From contig JAGODW010000033.1 of NCBI GenBank assembly GCA_017998025.1, positions 1-9,865 of the forward strand: 9,865 nucleotides of DNA. The letters are read 5' to 3'. The notes under the pieces were generated by a model that was given only the letters and a program-made list of their open reading frames with translations, ran no database searches and had not been told where the DNA came from. The position numbers and the translations under genes were made by a program. This document shows positions 1 to 5,970 of this stretch, one piece after another (positions within the stretch are counted from its first letter, which is position 1; each line of letters starts with the position of its first letter). The DNA comes from Spirochaetales bacterium. Lineage in GTDB: Bacteria > Spirochaetota > Spirochaetia > DTKZ01.

Positions 1-1321
1 GGAGTGTATGCTCATTGTCCCCTGTGATGTAGTAGATGGTCTTCTGGTCTTGAAGCATCCGCTGGGTATATTCCTCCAGACTCGTGTACCCTTCTACTTT
101 GGTTGATTTAAACCTTACCAGCTCGAGCAGCGTGTCTCGATTCTCAAAATCTGTGTACAGTCCTTCCTTTAACGGACGATTGTACTGGGATATAAATTGA
201 GTGTACTTCTCTTTATCTTCTATGGCTAATCGACGGAACTCTCCCAATACCTTTTTCACCGAAGCATTCCGGATATTTACCAGGACTCGATTCTGTTGCA
301 GAATCTCCCGGCTTACATTCAAAGGGAGGTCCTCAGAATCAATGACACCCCGAAGAAAGCGGAGATAGGAAGGCATGAGTTCTTTGTCGTCATCCGTAAT
401 AAAAACCCGTTTTACATAGAGTTTCACGCCAGGCCGATAATCGACCTGGTACATATCCAGAGGGGCTTTTTTGGGGACAAAGAACAGGGTGGTATACTCC
501 AGAGCACCTTCTGCCCGGGTATGGATATAGAGGAGAGGATCTTCCGTATCGTGAGAAATGGTTTTATAGAACTCGTAATAGTCCTCATCCTTTAGTTCCG
601 ATTTCGGTCGCTTCCAGAGGGCGGATGCAGTGTTGATCTGCTCCTCAACAGGTTCCCGTTTCTTTTCTTTTCCCTTTTCATCGTATTCTATCTTCTCATA
701 ATGCAAGAAGATGGGAAACGCCACATGGTTTGAGTACTTCCTGATAATCTCCTCTATCCTCCACCGTGAGGCAAACTCCTTTCCTTCCTCGTTTAAGTAC
801 AGAGTAACAGTGGTACCATAGGAATCCCGTTGAGCCTCACGGATTTCATACTCTCCCTTTCCATCGCTGGTCCATAGCCAGGCTTTCTCCTCCCCGGCCT
901 TTCGGGTAAGAACTTCTACTTTATCCGCCACCATAAAGGAGCTATAGAATCCTACACCAAACTGACCGATCAAGTTCGAGTCTTTTTTAAAATCACCTGT
1001 GATCTGGCTCAGAAACAGCCGGGTGCCTGACCGGGCAATCGTGCCCAGGTTTTCTACCAGGTCCTGTTCGTTCATCCCTATCCCTGTATCGGAGACAGAG
1101 AGCCAGCTCTGGTTCTTTTCATCCATACGGATATCGATTCGGGGATTAAAAGGTAAGCCTTTGTATGCCTCATCTACCAGTGTGAGGTATTTTAGCTTGT
1201 CCAGTGCATCGGAAGCATTAGAAATCAGTTCCCGAAGAAATATTTCTCTATGTGAATAGAGGGAATGAATAATAAGGCGGAGAAGTTGGTTTACTTCTGT
1301 TTGAAAAGAATGTTTAGACAT
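1..1321 (-). CDS. htpG: Chaperone protein HtpG (Hsp90), C-terminus beyond window
   Basis: ATP-dependent cytosolic Hsp90 chaperone that helps fold or remodel client proteins. About 440 residues are present, against roughly 620-640 for the family, so the C-terminal dimerisation domain and part of the middle domain lie outside the window. Translating the minus strand from the ATG at 1321 gives the N-terminal GHKL ATPase. The ELISNASDAL motif carries Glu31 and Asn35, SDTGIGMN follows at 77-84, and GQFGVGFYSSF at 119-129 forms the ATP lid. The middle-domain signature KRVFITDDDKELMP and the LPLNVSRE segment with the conserved arginine follow, encoded near 320-410. A strong Shine-Dalgarno (AGAGGAG, plus coordinates 1330-1336) sits 8 nt before the start. 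The gene lies 66 bp downstream of the exported-protein gene on the same strand but has its own likely promoter. No CIRCE element is visible. Identification is near certain. Confidence 0.97.
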   Translation of the reverse strand, partial: MSKHSFQTEVNQLLRLIIHSLYSHREIFLRELISNASDALDKLKYLTLVDEAYKGLPFNPRIDIRMDEKNQSWLSVSDTGIGMNEQDLVENLGTIARSGTRLFLSQITGDFKKDSNLIGQFGVGFYSSFMVADKVEVLTRKAGEEKAWLWTSDGKGEYEIREAQRDSYGTTVTLYLNEEGKEFASRWRIEEIIRKYSNHVAFPIFLHYEKIEYDEKGKEKKREPVEEQINTASALWKRPKSELKDEDYYEFYKTISHDTEDPLLYIHTRAEGALEYTTLFFVPKKAPLDMYQVDYRPGVKLYVKRVFITDDDKELMPSYLRFLRGVIDSEDLPLNVSREILQQNRVLVNIRNASVKKVLGEFRRLAIEDKEKYTQFISQYNRPLKEGLYTDFENRDTLLELVRFKSTKVEGYTSLEEYTQRMLQDQKTIYYITGDNEHTL

Positions 1322-1348
1322 ACAGAGATCTCCTCTTTGATAGAAAAA

Positions 1349-1377
1349 ATGATAAATATATCCGGTGTTGCTTTAAA
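1349..1377 (-). promoter_or_regulatory. Predicted sigma-70-type promoter of htpG
   Basis: Read on the minus strand, TTTAAA (1372-1377, -35, 4/6 match) is followed by a 17-nt spacer and TATCAT (1349-1354, -10, 5/6 match). Transcription would start about 1342, leaving a leader of roughly 20 nt that contains the AGAGGAG ribosome binding site. It lies wholly in the gap between the upstream gene and htpG, so htpG can be expressed independently. No heat-shock operator is recognisable. Pattern match only. Confidence 0.5.
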
Positions 1378-1387
1378 TATATAAAAA

Positions 1388-2308
1388 CTATTGGTACATG
1401 ATCAAATTTGGCTCCGGATCAAAGCTTAACGCCTCTGCCGGAGAATAAAGAGGGACATCAAACCCACCTTTTCGCCAGGATTTCGGGAGAAACAGTTTTA
1501 GGCCTTTCAGCGGCATATTCCGGGCTTCCCGGATGTAGGCATATGCCTTTTGTTTTTCTTCTGGAGTTCCGAACCCGTCAGCATTATGAATTACCACAAC
1601 CCGGGGGAAATCGGATCGCACTTTCTTTACTTGAGAGATCATCTTCCAGTTGAACTGATGTACTACCAGTATCTTTTCTCCGGGAATTTGTTCCTTTTCC
1701 AGGTATTCCTGTACCATCTGCTGGGCATCATTTATATCTTCCGCCCGAACGGATCCTATCTCTTTCCCGGGATGTTCCGTTGCCCACTCCGGATCCAACG
1801 ATAGATGTACCTGAGGATACTTCAGGTAGGGCAGGAGGGATTTTACTGCGTCTGTCACCGGATACTTCCCGATCTGATGATCCAGGAACACCAAAATGCC
1901 ATTCTCTCCCGCATAATCGATGTATTCCTGGAGTGTCTTTCGGTTCAGAAATCTCAGTTCCCCTTCAGGTTGCACCGTGGCATAGATAATATGGAACGCG
2001 GGCACAGCTCCCCGTTCACCGTTTACCGCATCATACTCCTCGACATACCGTTGAAGTTCTTCCTTCATTTCGACAAGAGAAGAGAATTCGCCCAAAATTC
2101 CCATCTTAGTTGAGTGCGGATGTCCATAGAAGGCTACAATATGATTCTGTTCAAGGAATTCCCGCATAGCTGTGGGAAAAGAAAAAGAAGATTCTGATCT
2201 AACGTATTCCGGGGTTTTCCCTGCAAAAGATGCGGGTTCCTCTCCAAAAAGAGGAACACTGTAAAAGAACAATAGTCCAAATAATCCTGTACATATTTTC
2301 CGCAGCAT
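1388..2308 (-). CDS. Uncharacterised exported protein, probable TIM-barrel-like fold
   Basis: Function not recognised. The 306-residue product begins with a typical Sec signal peptide: MLRK, then a hydrophobic core to about residue 20, with likely cleavage near FG-EE (22/23). The rest alternates strands and helices. Polar clusters close several hydrophobic strands: YGHP (61-64), LDHQ (142-145), LDPEW (171-175), VVHQF (215-219) and HNADGFG (241-247). This His/Asp/Glu pattern at strand ends resembles a barrel-type hydrolase active site, but that is inference. I chose ATG 2308 over an in-frame TTG at 2338. The ATG makes a cleaner signal peptide, has AGGA 8 nt upstream, and lies downstream of the predicted transcription start near 2332. 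The gene is divergent from the DUF4230 lipoprotein gene and upstream of htpG. Location after export should be the periplasm or outer membrane surface. Confidence 0.85.
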   Translation of the reverse strand: MLRKICTGLFGLLFFYSVPLFGEEPASFAGKTPEYVRSESSFSFPTAMREFLEQNHIVAFYGHPHSTKMGILGEFSSLVEMKEELQRYVEEYDAVNGERGAVPAFHIIYATVQPEGELRFLNRKTLQEYIDYAGENGILVFLDHQIGKYPVTDAVKSLLPYLKYPQVHLSLDPEWATEHPGKEIGSVRAEDINDAQQMVQEYLEKEQIPGEKILVVHQFNWKMISQVKKVRSDFPRVVVIHNADGFGTPEEKQKAYAYIREARNMPLKGLKLFLPKSWRKGGFDVPLYSPAEALSFDPEPNLIMYQ

Positions 2309-2330
2309 ACTCGATATCCTGTTCAGATTT

Positions 2331-2340
2331 GTTTGCAAAC
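2331..2340. repeat. 10-bp perfect palindrome at the divergent promoters
   Basis: GTTTGCAAAC is its own reverse complement. It covers the -35 of the plus-strand promoter and touches the -10 of the minus-strand promoter, so a dimeric regulator bound here could affect both genes. No known operator is assigned, and a 10-mer palindrome can occur by chance. Confidence 0.3.
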
Positions 2341-2361
2341 TCTATCCTGTCTTTCTATACT
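2333..2361 (+). promoter_or_regulatory. Predicted promoter of the DUF4230 operon
   Basis: TTGCAA (2333-2338) and TATACT (2356-2361) are separated by exactly 17 nt. A start 6-10 nt after the -10 falls at 2367-2371, only 0-5 nt before ATG 2372, so the mRNA would be leaderless or nearly so. This agrees with the lack of any Shine-Dalgarno before that ATG. The -35 overlaps a 10-bp palindrome (2331-2340). Confidence 0.55.
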
Positions 2362-2367
2362 TGTAAA
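2339..2367 (-). promoter_or_regulatory. Predicted promoter of the exported-protein gene
   Basis: On the minus strand TTTACA (plus 2362-2367) is separated by 17 nt from TAGAGT (plus 2339-2344, a weak 4/6 -10). The predicted start near 2332 gives a leader of about 25 nt carrying AGGA before ATG 2308. It interleaves with the promoter reading the other way. The weak -10 keeps confidence low. Confidence 0.35.
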
Positions 2368-2371
2368 TACA

Positions 2372-2959
2372 ATGGGCTTAAAAACCATTCCCTCTATCCT
2401 GATTATTCTTTGTATACTCACTACCGGATGCACCCGCTCTCCTCGTCCTTTTTCTGATCAGGAACTTTCAGCCCGTATTCGTACGATCCTTGAACTTCCT
2501 ACGGTGGAATATCGGTATAAAGATATCCTCTATGTAGGGGAGAGTCGGTCTTTCTTTTTTATCACAACTTCCCACAAAGAAGTCCTTTTTTCTGTTGATA
2601 TCCGGGTTCGAGCCGGGATCGATCTTCAAGAATCCCTTACCGTATACCGAAAAAAAGGAGATCCCTACCGAATCTATGTGGGGCTCCCTCCTCCGAAAAT
2701 TCTTCTGATAGATGCGGATGAATCCACCATTCATCAATATTTCGTCCTGGAAACCGGAGACCGATTTCGGAGGTTGGAGTATTCCAAAGAACTGGAAGCC
2801 GCTAAACCCCGGATACTAAAGGATGCGCAGGAACGGGGAATTCTTGCCCAGGCAGAACAAAATGCACATCTCCTTGTTCAGGGGCTGATGGAACTTCTGG
2901 GATTCCAGGAAGTAGAATTTCTCCCTTCTCCCAGTTCTGGACAGGGAGTGAAGGGGTAA
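2372..2959 (+). CDS. DUF4230-family lipoprotein
   Basis: This 195-residue protein starts with a short charged end, a hydrophobic run (residues 6-18) and the lipobox LTTGC, with Cys20 as the predicted lipidation site. It is therefore exported and membrane-tethered. The mature part resembles DUF4230. An early EYRYKD segment (46-51) is followed by a beta-rich core with RAGIDL (80-85), the proline motif LPPPKI (105-110) and a helical C-terminus. The biochemical role of the family is unknown to me. ATG 2372 is preferred over TTG 2333. The TTG belongs to the -35 box, lies upstream of the predicted transcription start, and would push the hydrophobic core away from the N-terminus. No Shine-Dalgarno precedes the ATG, in line with leaderless translation. 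It ends 3 nt before the next gene, a paralogue, so the two are surely co-transcribed. Confidence 0.85.
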   Translation: MGLKTIPSILIILCILTTGCTRSPRPFSDQELSARIRTILELPTVEYRYKDILYVGESRSFFFITTSHKEVLFSVDIRVRAGIDLQESLTVYRKKGDPYRIYVGLPPPKILLIDADESTIHQYFVLETGDRFRRLEYSKELEAAKPRILKDAQERGILAQAEQNAHLLVQGLMELLGFQEVEFLPSPSSGQGVKG

Positions 2960-2962
2960 CCG

Positions 2963-3709
2963 ATGAAAGCCCGCACCTATCTGTTCTACCTTCTTCCCCT
3001 TACCGTGCTTCTTCTGCTGATACTCAGTTCAGCCCTCGCAGGGGTATTGGGATTCGATATCGACCCGCTTCGACTTCTGGGGATTGTTCGAAAGGAAAAT
3101 AGTGCCAGCTCCCAAATTCTGTTTGAACGGATCCAGGCCTTGCAGGAACTTCATACAGTTCGGTACATTTATAAGACAGTGTTCCCCTTCGACTATATGG
3201 ATCCTCAGATTAGCTTTTCTGGTATCCTTTCCACTCTTCGAGGGGGAAAGGGTTCTGTAAACAGCCTGCTGAGCCCCAAAGAACGGGACTATCTGGAAGC
3301 CCGGGAACAGGCCGATGCTGTAGGACTCCGCATTACCGGTAATAGGAGGGAGTTTGTTGTGGTTACTGCTCAGATTACAGCCGGGATCGATCTAAAGAGC
3401 CTCAAGATTGAGCCTCTACCCGGCTCTACAGACTCAGCTGGATTCCGCATTATAGTTCCCCCTCCCCGCATTACCGATGTAGTTATCGAAGACCCTACCC
3501 CCGAGAACTACCCCTATCCCGATATTGCTCTTACTCCCGAGCGATGGAAACGGATCGCAGCCTTTACAGCCGTGAAAGTGCAGGAACGGGCCAAAGAGGG
3601 AGAGCTTCTAAAATCTGCCTGGGATCAGACAGTTGCGTTCCTATCTATATTCATGCGTCAGGCCGGAATTACCGAGATAGAATTTCAGGAAGGTTCCTCT
3701 AATCCCTAG
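2963..3709 (+). CDS. Membrane-anchored DUF4230-family protein
   Basis: This 248-residue protein has one N-terminal hydrophobic segment (about 6-28) after MKAR. There is no lipobox cysteine, so it is probably a signal anchor with the remainder outside the cytoplasmic membrane. It is a paralogue of the upstream lipoprotein: HTVRYIYK (64-71), AGIDLKSL (140-147) and RIIVPPPRI (162-170) match that protein's EYRYKD, AGIDL and LPPPKI elements in order, followed by a long amphipathic helical C-terminus (about 191-233). It carries an insertion of about 45 residues between the first two motifs. The start is supported by AAGGGG (2951-2956) 6 nt upstream, inside the end of the preceding gene. A lipoprotein and a membrane-anchored copy in tandem suggest two parts of one envelope assembly, which is inference. 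No function is established. Confidence 0.85.
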   Translation: MKARTYLFYLLPLTVLLLLILSSALAGVLGFDIDPLRLLGIVRKENSASSQILFERIQALQELHTVRYIYKTVFPFDYMDPQISFSGILSTLRGGKGSVNSLLSPKERDYLEAREQADAVGLRITGNRREFVVVTAQITAGIDLKSLKIEPLPGSTDSAGFRIIVPPPRITDVVIEDPTPENYPYPDIALTPERWKRIAAFTAVKVQERAKEGELLKSAWDQTVAFLSIFMRQAGITEIEFQEGSSNP

Positions 3710-3730
3710 AGGTTTCTATACTTAATATTC

Positions 3731-3760
3731 TTGCCAATACAGAGAAAAGGCAGCTATACT
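3731..3760 (+). promoter_or_regulatory. Predicted promoter of the half-ferritin gene
   Basis: TTGCCA (3731-3736) and TATACT (3755-3760) are 18 nt apart. A start near 3767 gives a leader of about 47 nt. The leader contains a tandem direct repeat GTTGCAG (3771-3777 and 3778-3784) and a strong AGGAGG (3802-3807) 6 nt before the ATG. No iron-regulator box is recognised. Confidence 0.55.
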
Positions 3761-3813
3761 AGACCCACAAGTTGCAGGTTGCAGAGACGGACTAAAAACG
3801 CAGGAGGAATACG

Positions 3814-4122
3814 ATGCCAGACTTTTCAACAGCCTTCTCGATTAAAAAAAACGATCGCAAGCTTACCCATGAAGAGCTTATCCGTGCCATTCGCTTTATG
3901 ATAGCTGCTGAGTATGAGGCGATCCAGCTCTATACCCAGCTTGCTGAATCGATAGATAACGATTTAGCAATCGAAGTCCTTGAAGATATCGCCAATGAAG
4001 AGCGGGTACATGCGGGTGAATTTTTGCGGCTACTCCATGAGCTGGCACCGGATGAGCAGAAATACTACGACGAAGGTTCGAAAGAAGTTGAAGACGAAAT
4101 AAAAAAATTAAATAGAACCTGA
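3814..4122 (+). CDS. Half-ferritin / rubrerythrin-like diiron protein
   Basis: This 102-residue helical protein belongs to the ferritin-like group. The first helix (about 18-47) holds Glu33 and Tyr40 (E-x6-Y). The second (about 50-77) holds ExxH with Glu63 and His66. Full ferritins and rubrerythrins have four helices and two such ligand sets. This protein has one, so two subunits would have to pair to build a diiron site, as in encapsulated-ferritin and related small families. The likely role is iron oxidation/storage or peroxide handling in the cytoplasm. Relatives are often encoded beside, or fused to, an encapsulin shell protein; none is in this window. The acidic C-terminus (about 87-99) has no hydrophobic cargo tag that I can recognise. 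A very good Shine-Dalgarno and its own promoter suggest high expression. The next gene is thioredoxin, which fits an oxidative-stress context. Confidence 0.85.
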   Translation: MPDFSTAFSIKKNDRKLTHEELIRAIRFMIAAEYEAIQLYTQLAESIDNDLAIEVLEDIANEERVHAGEFLRLLHELAPDEQKYYDEGSKEVEDEIKKLNRT

Positions 4123-4169
4123 TCAACGATCAATAAACTGCTTGCATATTTTCCCTCTCTTGTACACTC

Positions 4170-4198
4170 TTGACGGCTTTAAATATTGTTATTATATT
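4170..4198 (+). promoter_or_regulatory. Predicted promoter of thioredoxin gene
   Basis: TTGACG (4170-4175, 5/6) and TATATT (4193-4198, 5/6) are exactly 17 nt apart, one of the best promoter matches in the window. The predicted start is near 4205, giving a leader of about 27 nt with AAGGA (4218-4222) before ATG 4232. The surrounding DNA is strongly AT-rich and contains an inverted repeat. Confidence 0.65.
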
Positions 4199-4217
4199 AT
4201 ATATAAATAATAATATT
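4182..4217. repeat. AT-rich imperfect inverted repeat over the thioredoxin promoter
   Basis: The 12-nt arms AATATTGTTATT (4182-4193) and AATAATAATATT (4206-4217) are complementary at 11 of 12 positions, with a 12-nt centre that is itself AT-rich. The repeat covers the promoter spacer, the -10 and the transcription start, the position expected of a repressor site. It resembles Fur/PerR-type boxes only in composition and I cannot match it to a consensus. AT richness makes chance symmetry fairly likely. Confidence 0.35.
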
Positions 4218-4231
4218 AAGGACGGTGAAAA

Positions 4232-4588
4232 ATGATTGAACATCTAACAAAAGAAACATTCCTCCAAAAAGTTTTTGATTATGAACACAATAAAGAGTGG
4301 AAATATGAGGGGGACTTGCCCAGTATCATTGATTTTTACGCAGAGTGGTGCGGCCCCTGCAAGATGATAGCTCCGGTATTGGAAGATATTGCAAAGGAGT
4401 ACGAGAATAAGCTCCATATATACAAAGTGGATACGGATAAGGAACAGGAGCTTGCCGCTGCATTTGGAATAGCCAGCGTTCCTTCCCTGCTTTTTGTACC
4501 AGTAGAGGGGGAGCCCCGCATGGCCCAGGGCGCGTTGCCCAAGGAGATTTTGAAAAACGTTGTAAAGGATGTCTTGAAGGTAGCCTGA
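4232..4588 (+). CDS. trxA: Thioredoxin
   Basis: Cytosolic dithiol-disulfide oxidoreductase that reduces protein disulfides and feeds peroxiredoxins and reductases. The 118-residue length fits a single thioredoxin fold. The active site WCGPC is at 39-43 (Cys40, Cys43), preceded by IIDFYAE and followed by KMIAPVLEDIAKEY. The VDTDKE segment (66-71) and the conserved cis-proline Pro84 (in SVPS) are present. The N-terminal stretch FDYEHNKEWKYEGDLP is longer than in the E. coli protein and resembles thioredoxins of Bacteroidetes and other anaerobes. It has its own promoter and a leader with AAGGACGGTG. The gene is convergent with the aminopeptidase gene, 67 bp away, and I see no clear hairpin terminator between them. 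The symbol rests on motif identity, since a genome may hold several paralogues. Confidence 0.95.
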   Translation: MIEHLTKETFLQKVFDYEHNKEWKYEGDLPSIIDFYAEWCGPCKMIAPVLEDIAKEYENKLHIYKVDTDKEQELAAAFGIASVPSLLFVPVEGEPRMAQGALPKEILKNVVKDVLKVA

Positions 4589-4655
4589 GTAGTTTGCGGA
4601 GGCTGCAGGTAGTGTCACGAAGATTGGGGGTGGGTAGAATGCCCGGGGAATCCTC

Positions 4656-5861
4656 TTACTCCCAGGGGAATCTTCCCTCCTTCATTACCAGTTCTCTCTT
4701 CCCTTCTCCCGTTTCCGTATAAATCGTAGGCCGGCTCACCAGTCCATCCAGGTGGATGAGAGCCGGAGCGTCTTCATCATAGTTTGACCCCAGAGCAAAG
4801 TGACAGGTCCCGTAGACCTTCTCATCCTCCAGCATATTCCCCGTAATCCGGGCCTGCCGGTTTACCCCGATCCCCAATTCACCCAGGTGTCGGGCATTCC
4901 GCGCATACCGCTCCCCCTCACCTGCTTTTAATTTTCCAGCTGCTTCAAACGACCGTGCACTTTGGGCCGCTTTCTCCAGGGCTGTTTCCAGCTCCTTTGC
5001 TTCACTTCCCCCTTCCACTGAAACAACATAGCCTTTTTCCAGATGAACTCGAATGGGAGTCTGTATCTGAATAACTCCCCCATAGGAAGCAATGCTTCCG
5101 TCAAACACGATAGTACCTTCGGCAGAACCCACTACAGGAGAAAGAAAAGTTTCCCCCGCCGGGAGATTCCCTCCTGTGCCAGGCCGAGAAAAATCTCCAT
5201 CATCTGTAAAGGATGTCCGGCCGGCAGTTCCCACGCAGACCTGCGTCCCGTTCGGATTCTCTACCACGAGAGATGTTGCCCTATCCAGGATGGTTTTTAG
5301 AGCTTCACAATCTGTCTTCATCTTCTGATAATCGACCGGTACCGTTCGGATAAAGCAATCCCGCGTAATCCCCGGGCTCCAGAAGCTTCGGAGTTTCTTT
5401 ATCCCATAAAGAAGGTAGTGAAAGGCGCTGTCGTACGATTTACCTTCCACAACATAGGGTTCCAGGATCGCTTTCCGATCTTTGCCCAGCTTGTCTGCAC
5501 TTAAAGAAACTACAACATCCGGCGCGGTACCGATGGAAGCCGCAACCTCCTCTGCACAGAAATCCAGTTGCGTCTTTACCGGCTGAAAAAGAAGAACCGG
5601 AATCCCACCTGCCTCTTGAACGGCATCGAACACGGAAAAGGCAATTGTAGCCACATCCTGTACAGGGTTGGTAATGATCAAGACCCGTTCCCCTTCCTGC
5701 ACCTTAAGGGATTCGGTCACCGCTACCCGGGAAGCATATTTCACTTCTATCTCTGGCTGCAAAAAAGATTGAAAGCTGTTTGCCTGCATGATTCGAGTAT
5801 AAGAGGAGGAGGGATTCGGCACAAGGGTAGAGAACCCAGTATTTAGACCGATTAATATCAT
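4656..5861 (-). CDS. M29-family (aminopeptidase T-like) metallopeptidase
   Basis: This 401-residue protein of the aminopeptidase T/PepS family (MEROPS M29) would remove N-terminal amino acids from peptides in the cytoplasm using two metal ions. The family's ligands can be placed in the C-terminal half: Glu237 in NLPAGETF, Glu328 in LGELGIGVN, His354 in GTCHFALG, Tyr361 seven residues later, and His370 and Asp372 in LIHLDGL. The preceding motif NPNGTQVCV (202-210), then DDGDF (220-224), also fits. The N-terminal half is a nucleotide-fold-like alpha/beta domain (about 55-160). Start ATG 5861 has GGAG 5 nt upstream. An internal Met25 has no such site, although residues 1-24 are an unusual extension before the conserved part. 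Sequence is diverged from classical PepS, so substrate preference is open. Divergent from the candidate RNA and leuS. Confidence 0.85.
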   Translation of the reverse strand: MILIGLNTGFSTLVPNPSSSYTRIMQANSFQSFLQPEIEVKYASRVAVTESLKVQEGERVLIITNPVQDVATIAFSVFDAVQEAGGIPVLLFQPVKTQLDFCAEEVAASIGTAPDVVVSLSADKLGKDRKAILEPYVVEGKSYDSAFHYLLYGIKKLRSFWSPGITRDCFIRTVPVDYQKMKTDCEALKTILDRATSLVVENPNGTQVCVGTAGRTSFTDDGDFSRPGTGGNLPAGETFLSPVVGSAEGTIVFDGSIASYGGVIQIQTPIRVHLEKGYVVSVEGGSEAKELETALEKAAQSARSFEAAGKLKAGEGERYARNARHLGELGIGVNRQARITGNMLEDEKVYGTCHFALGSNYDEDAPALIHLDGLVSRPTIYTETGEGKRELVMKEGRFPWE

Positions 5862-5892
5862 TTCGTCTCCTACTTGACAAAATTATCGATAT

Positions 5893-5922
5893 ATTATAAA
5901 AAAATATTGTTAACCGTTGTAA
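5893..5922 (-). promoter_or_regulatory. Predicted promoter of the M29 peptidase gene
   Basis: On the minus strand a perfect TATAAT (plus 5893-5898) lies 18 nt after TTACAA (plus 5917-5922, a weak -35). Transcription would start near 5886, giving a leader of about 25 nt that includes GGAG. The -35 region abuts two palindromic elements at 5920-5934 and 5937-5953. Confidence 0.5.
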
Positions 5923-5953
5923 CCGCAGCGGTAAAACATTGTTCTTAATAATG
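5920..5953. promoter_or_regulatory. Two adjacent operator-like palindromes
   Basis: TAACCGC-A-GCGGTAA (5920-5934) is a 7-1-7 inverted repeat with one mismatched pair. CATTGTT-CTT-AATAATG (5937-5953) is a 7-3-7 inverted repeat with one mismatched pair. They sit 2 bp apart, between the minus-strand aminopeptidase promoter and the start of the candidate small RNA, and so could control either. No regulator is known. A partial extra copy of the first half-site, TTAACCG, occurs at 5910-5916. Confidence 0.35.
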
Positions 5954-5970
5954 AAACCAATAAGTGTGAA

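Noticed and set aside
1322..1387. CIRCE heat-shock operator before htpG
   Set aside because: No TTAGCACTC/GAGTGCTAA inverted repeat is present in the gap.
2309..2338. TTG start at 2338 for the exported protein and TTG start at 2333 for the DUF4230 lipoprotein
   Set aside because: Both lie in promoter boxes and would put 10-13 extra residues before normal signal peptides.
2315..2401. Three TATCCTG repeats (2315, 2343, 2395) as regulator sites
   Set aside because: Irregular spacing; two of them are the minus-strand Shine-Dalgarno-like sequence, and the third is inside the coding region.
4589..4655. Terminator between convergent trxA and the M29 peptidase gene
   Set aside because: Only a short direct repeat (GGGGAATC twice nearby) was found; no stem with a T run on either strand.
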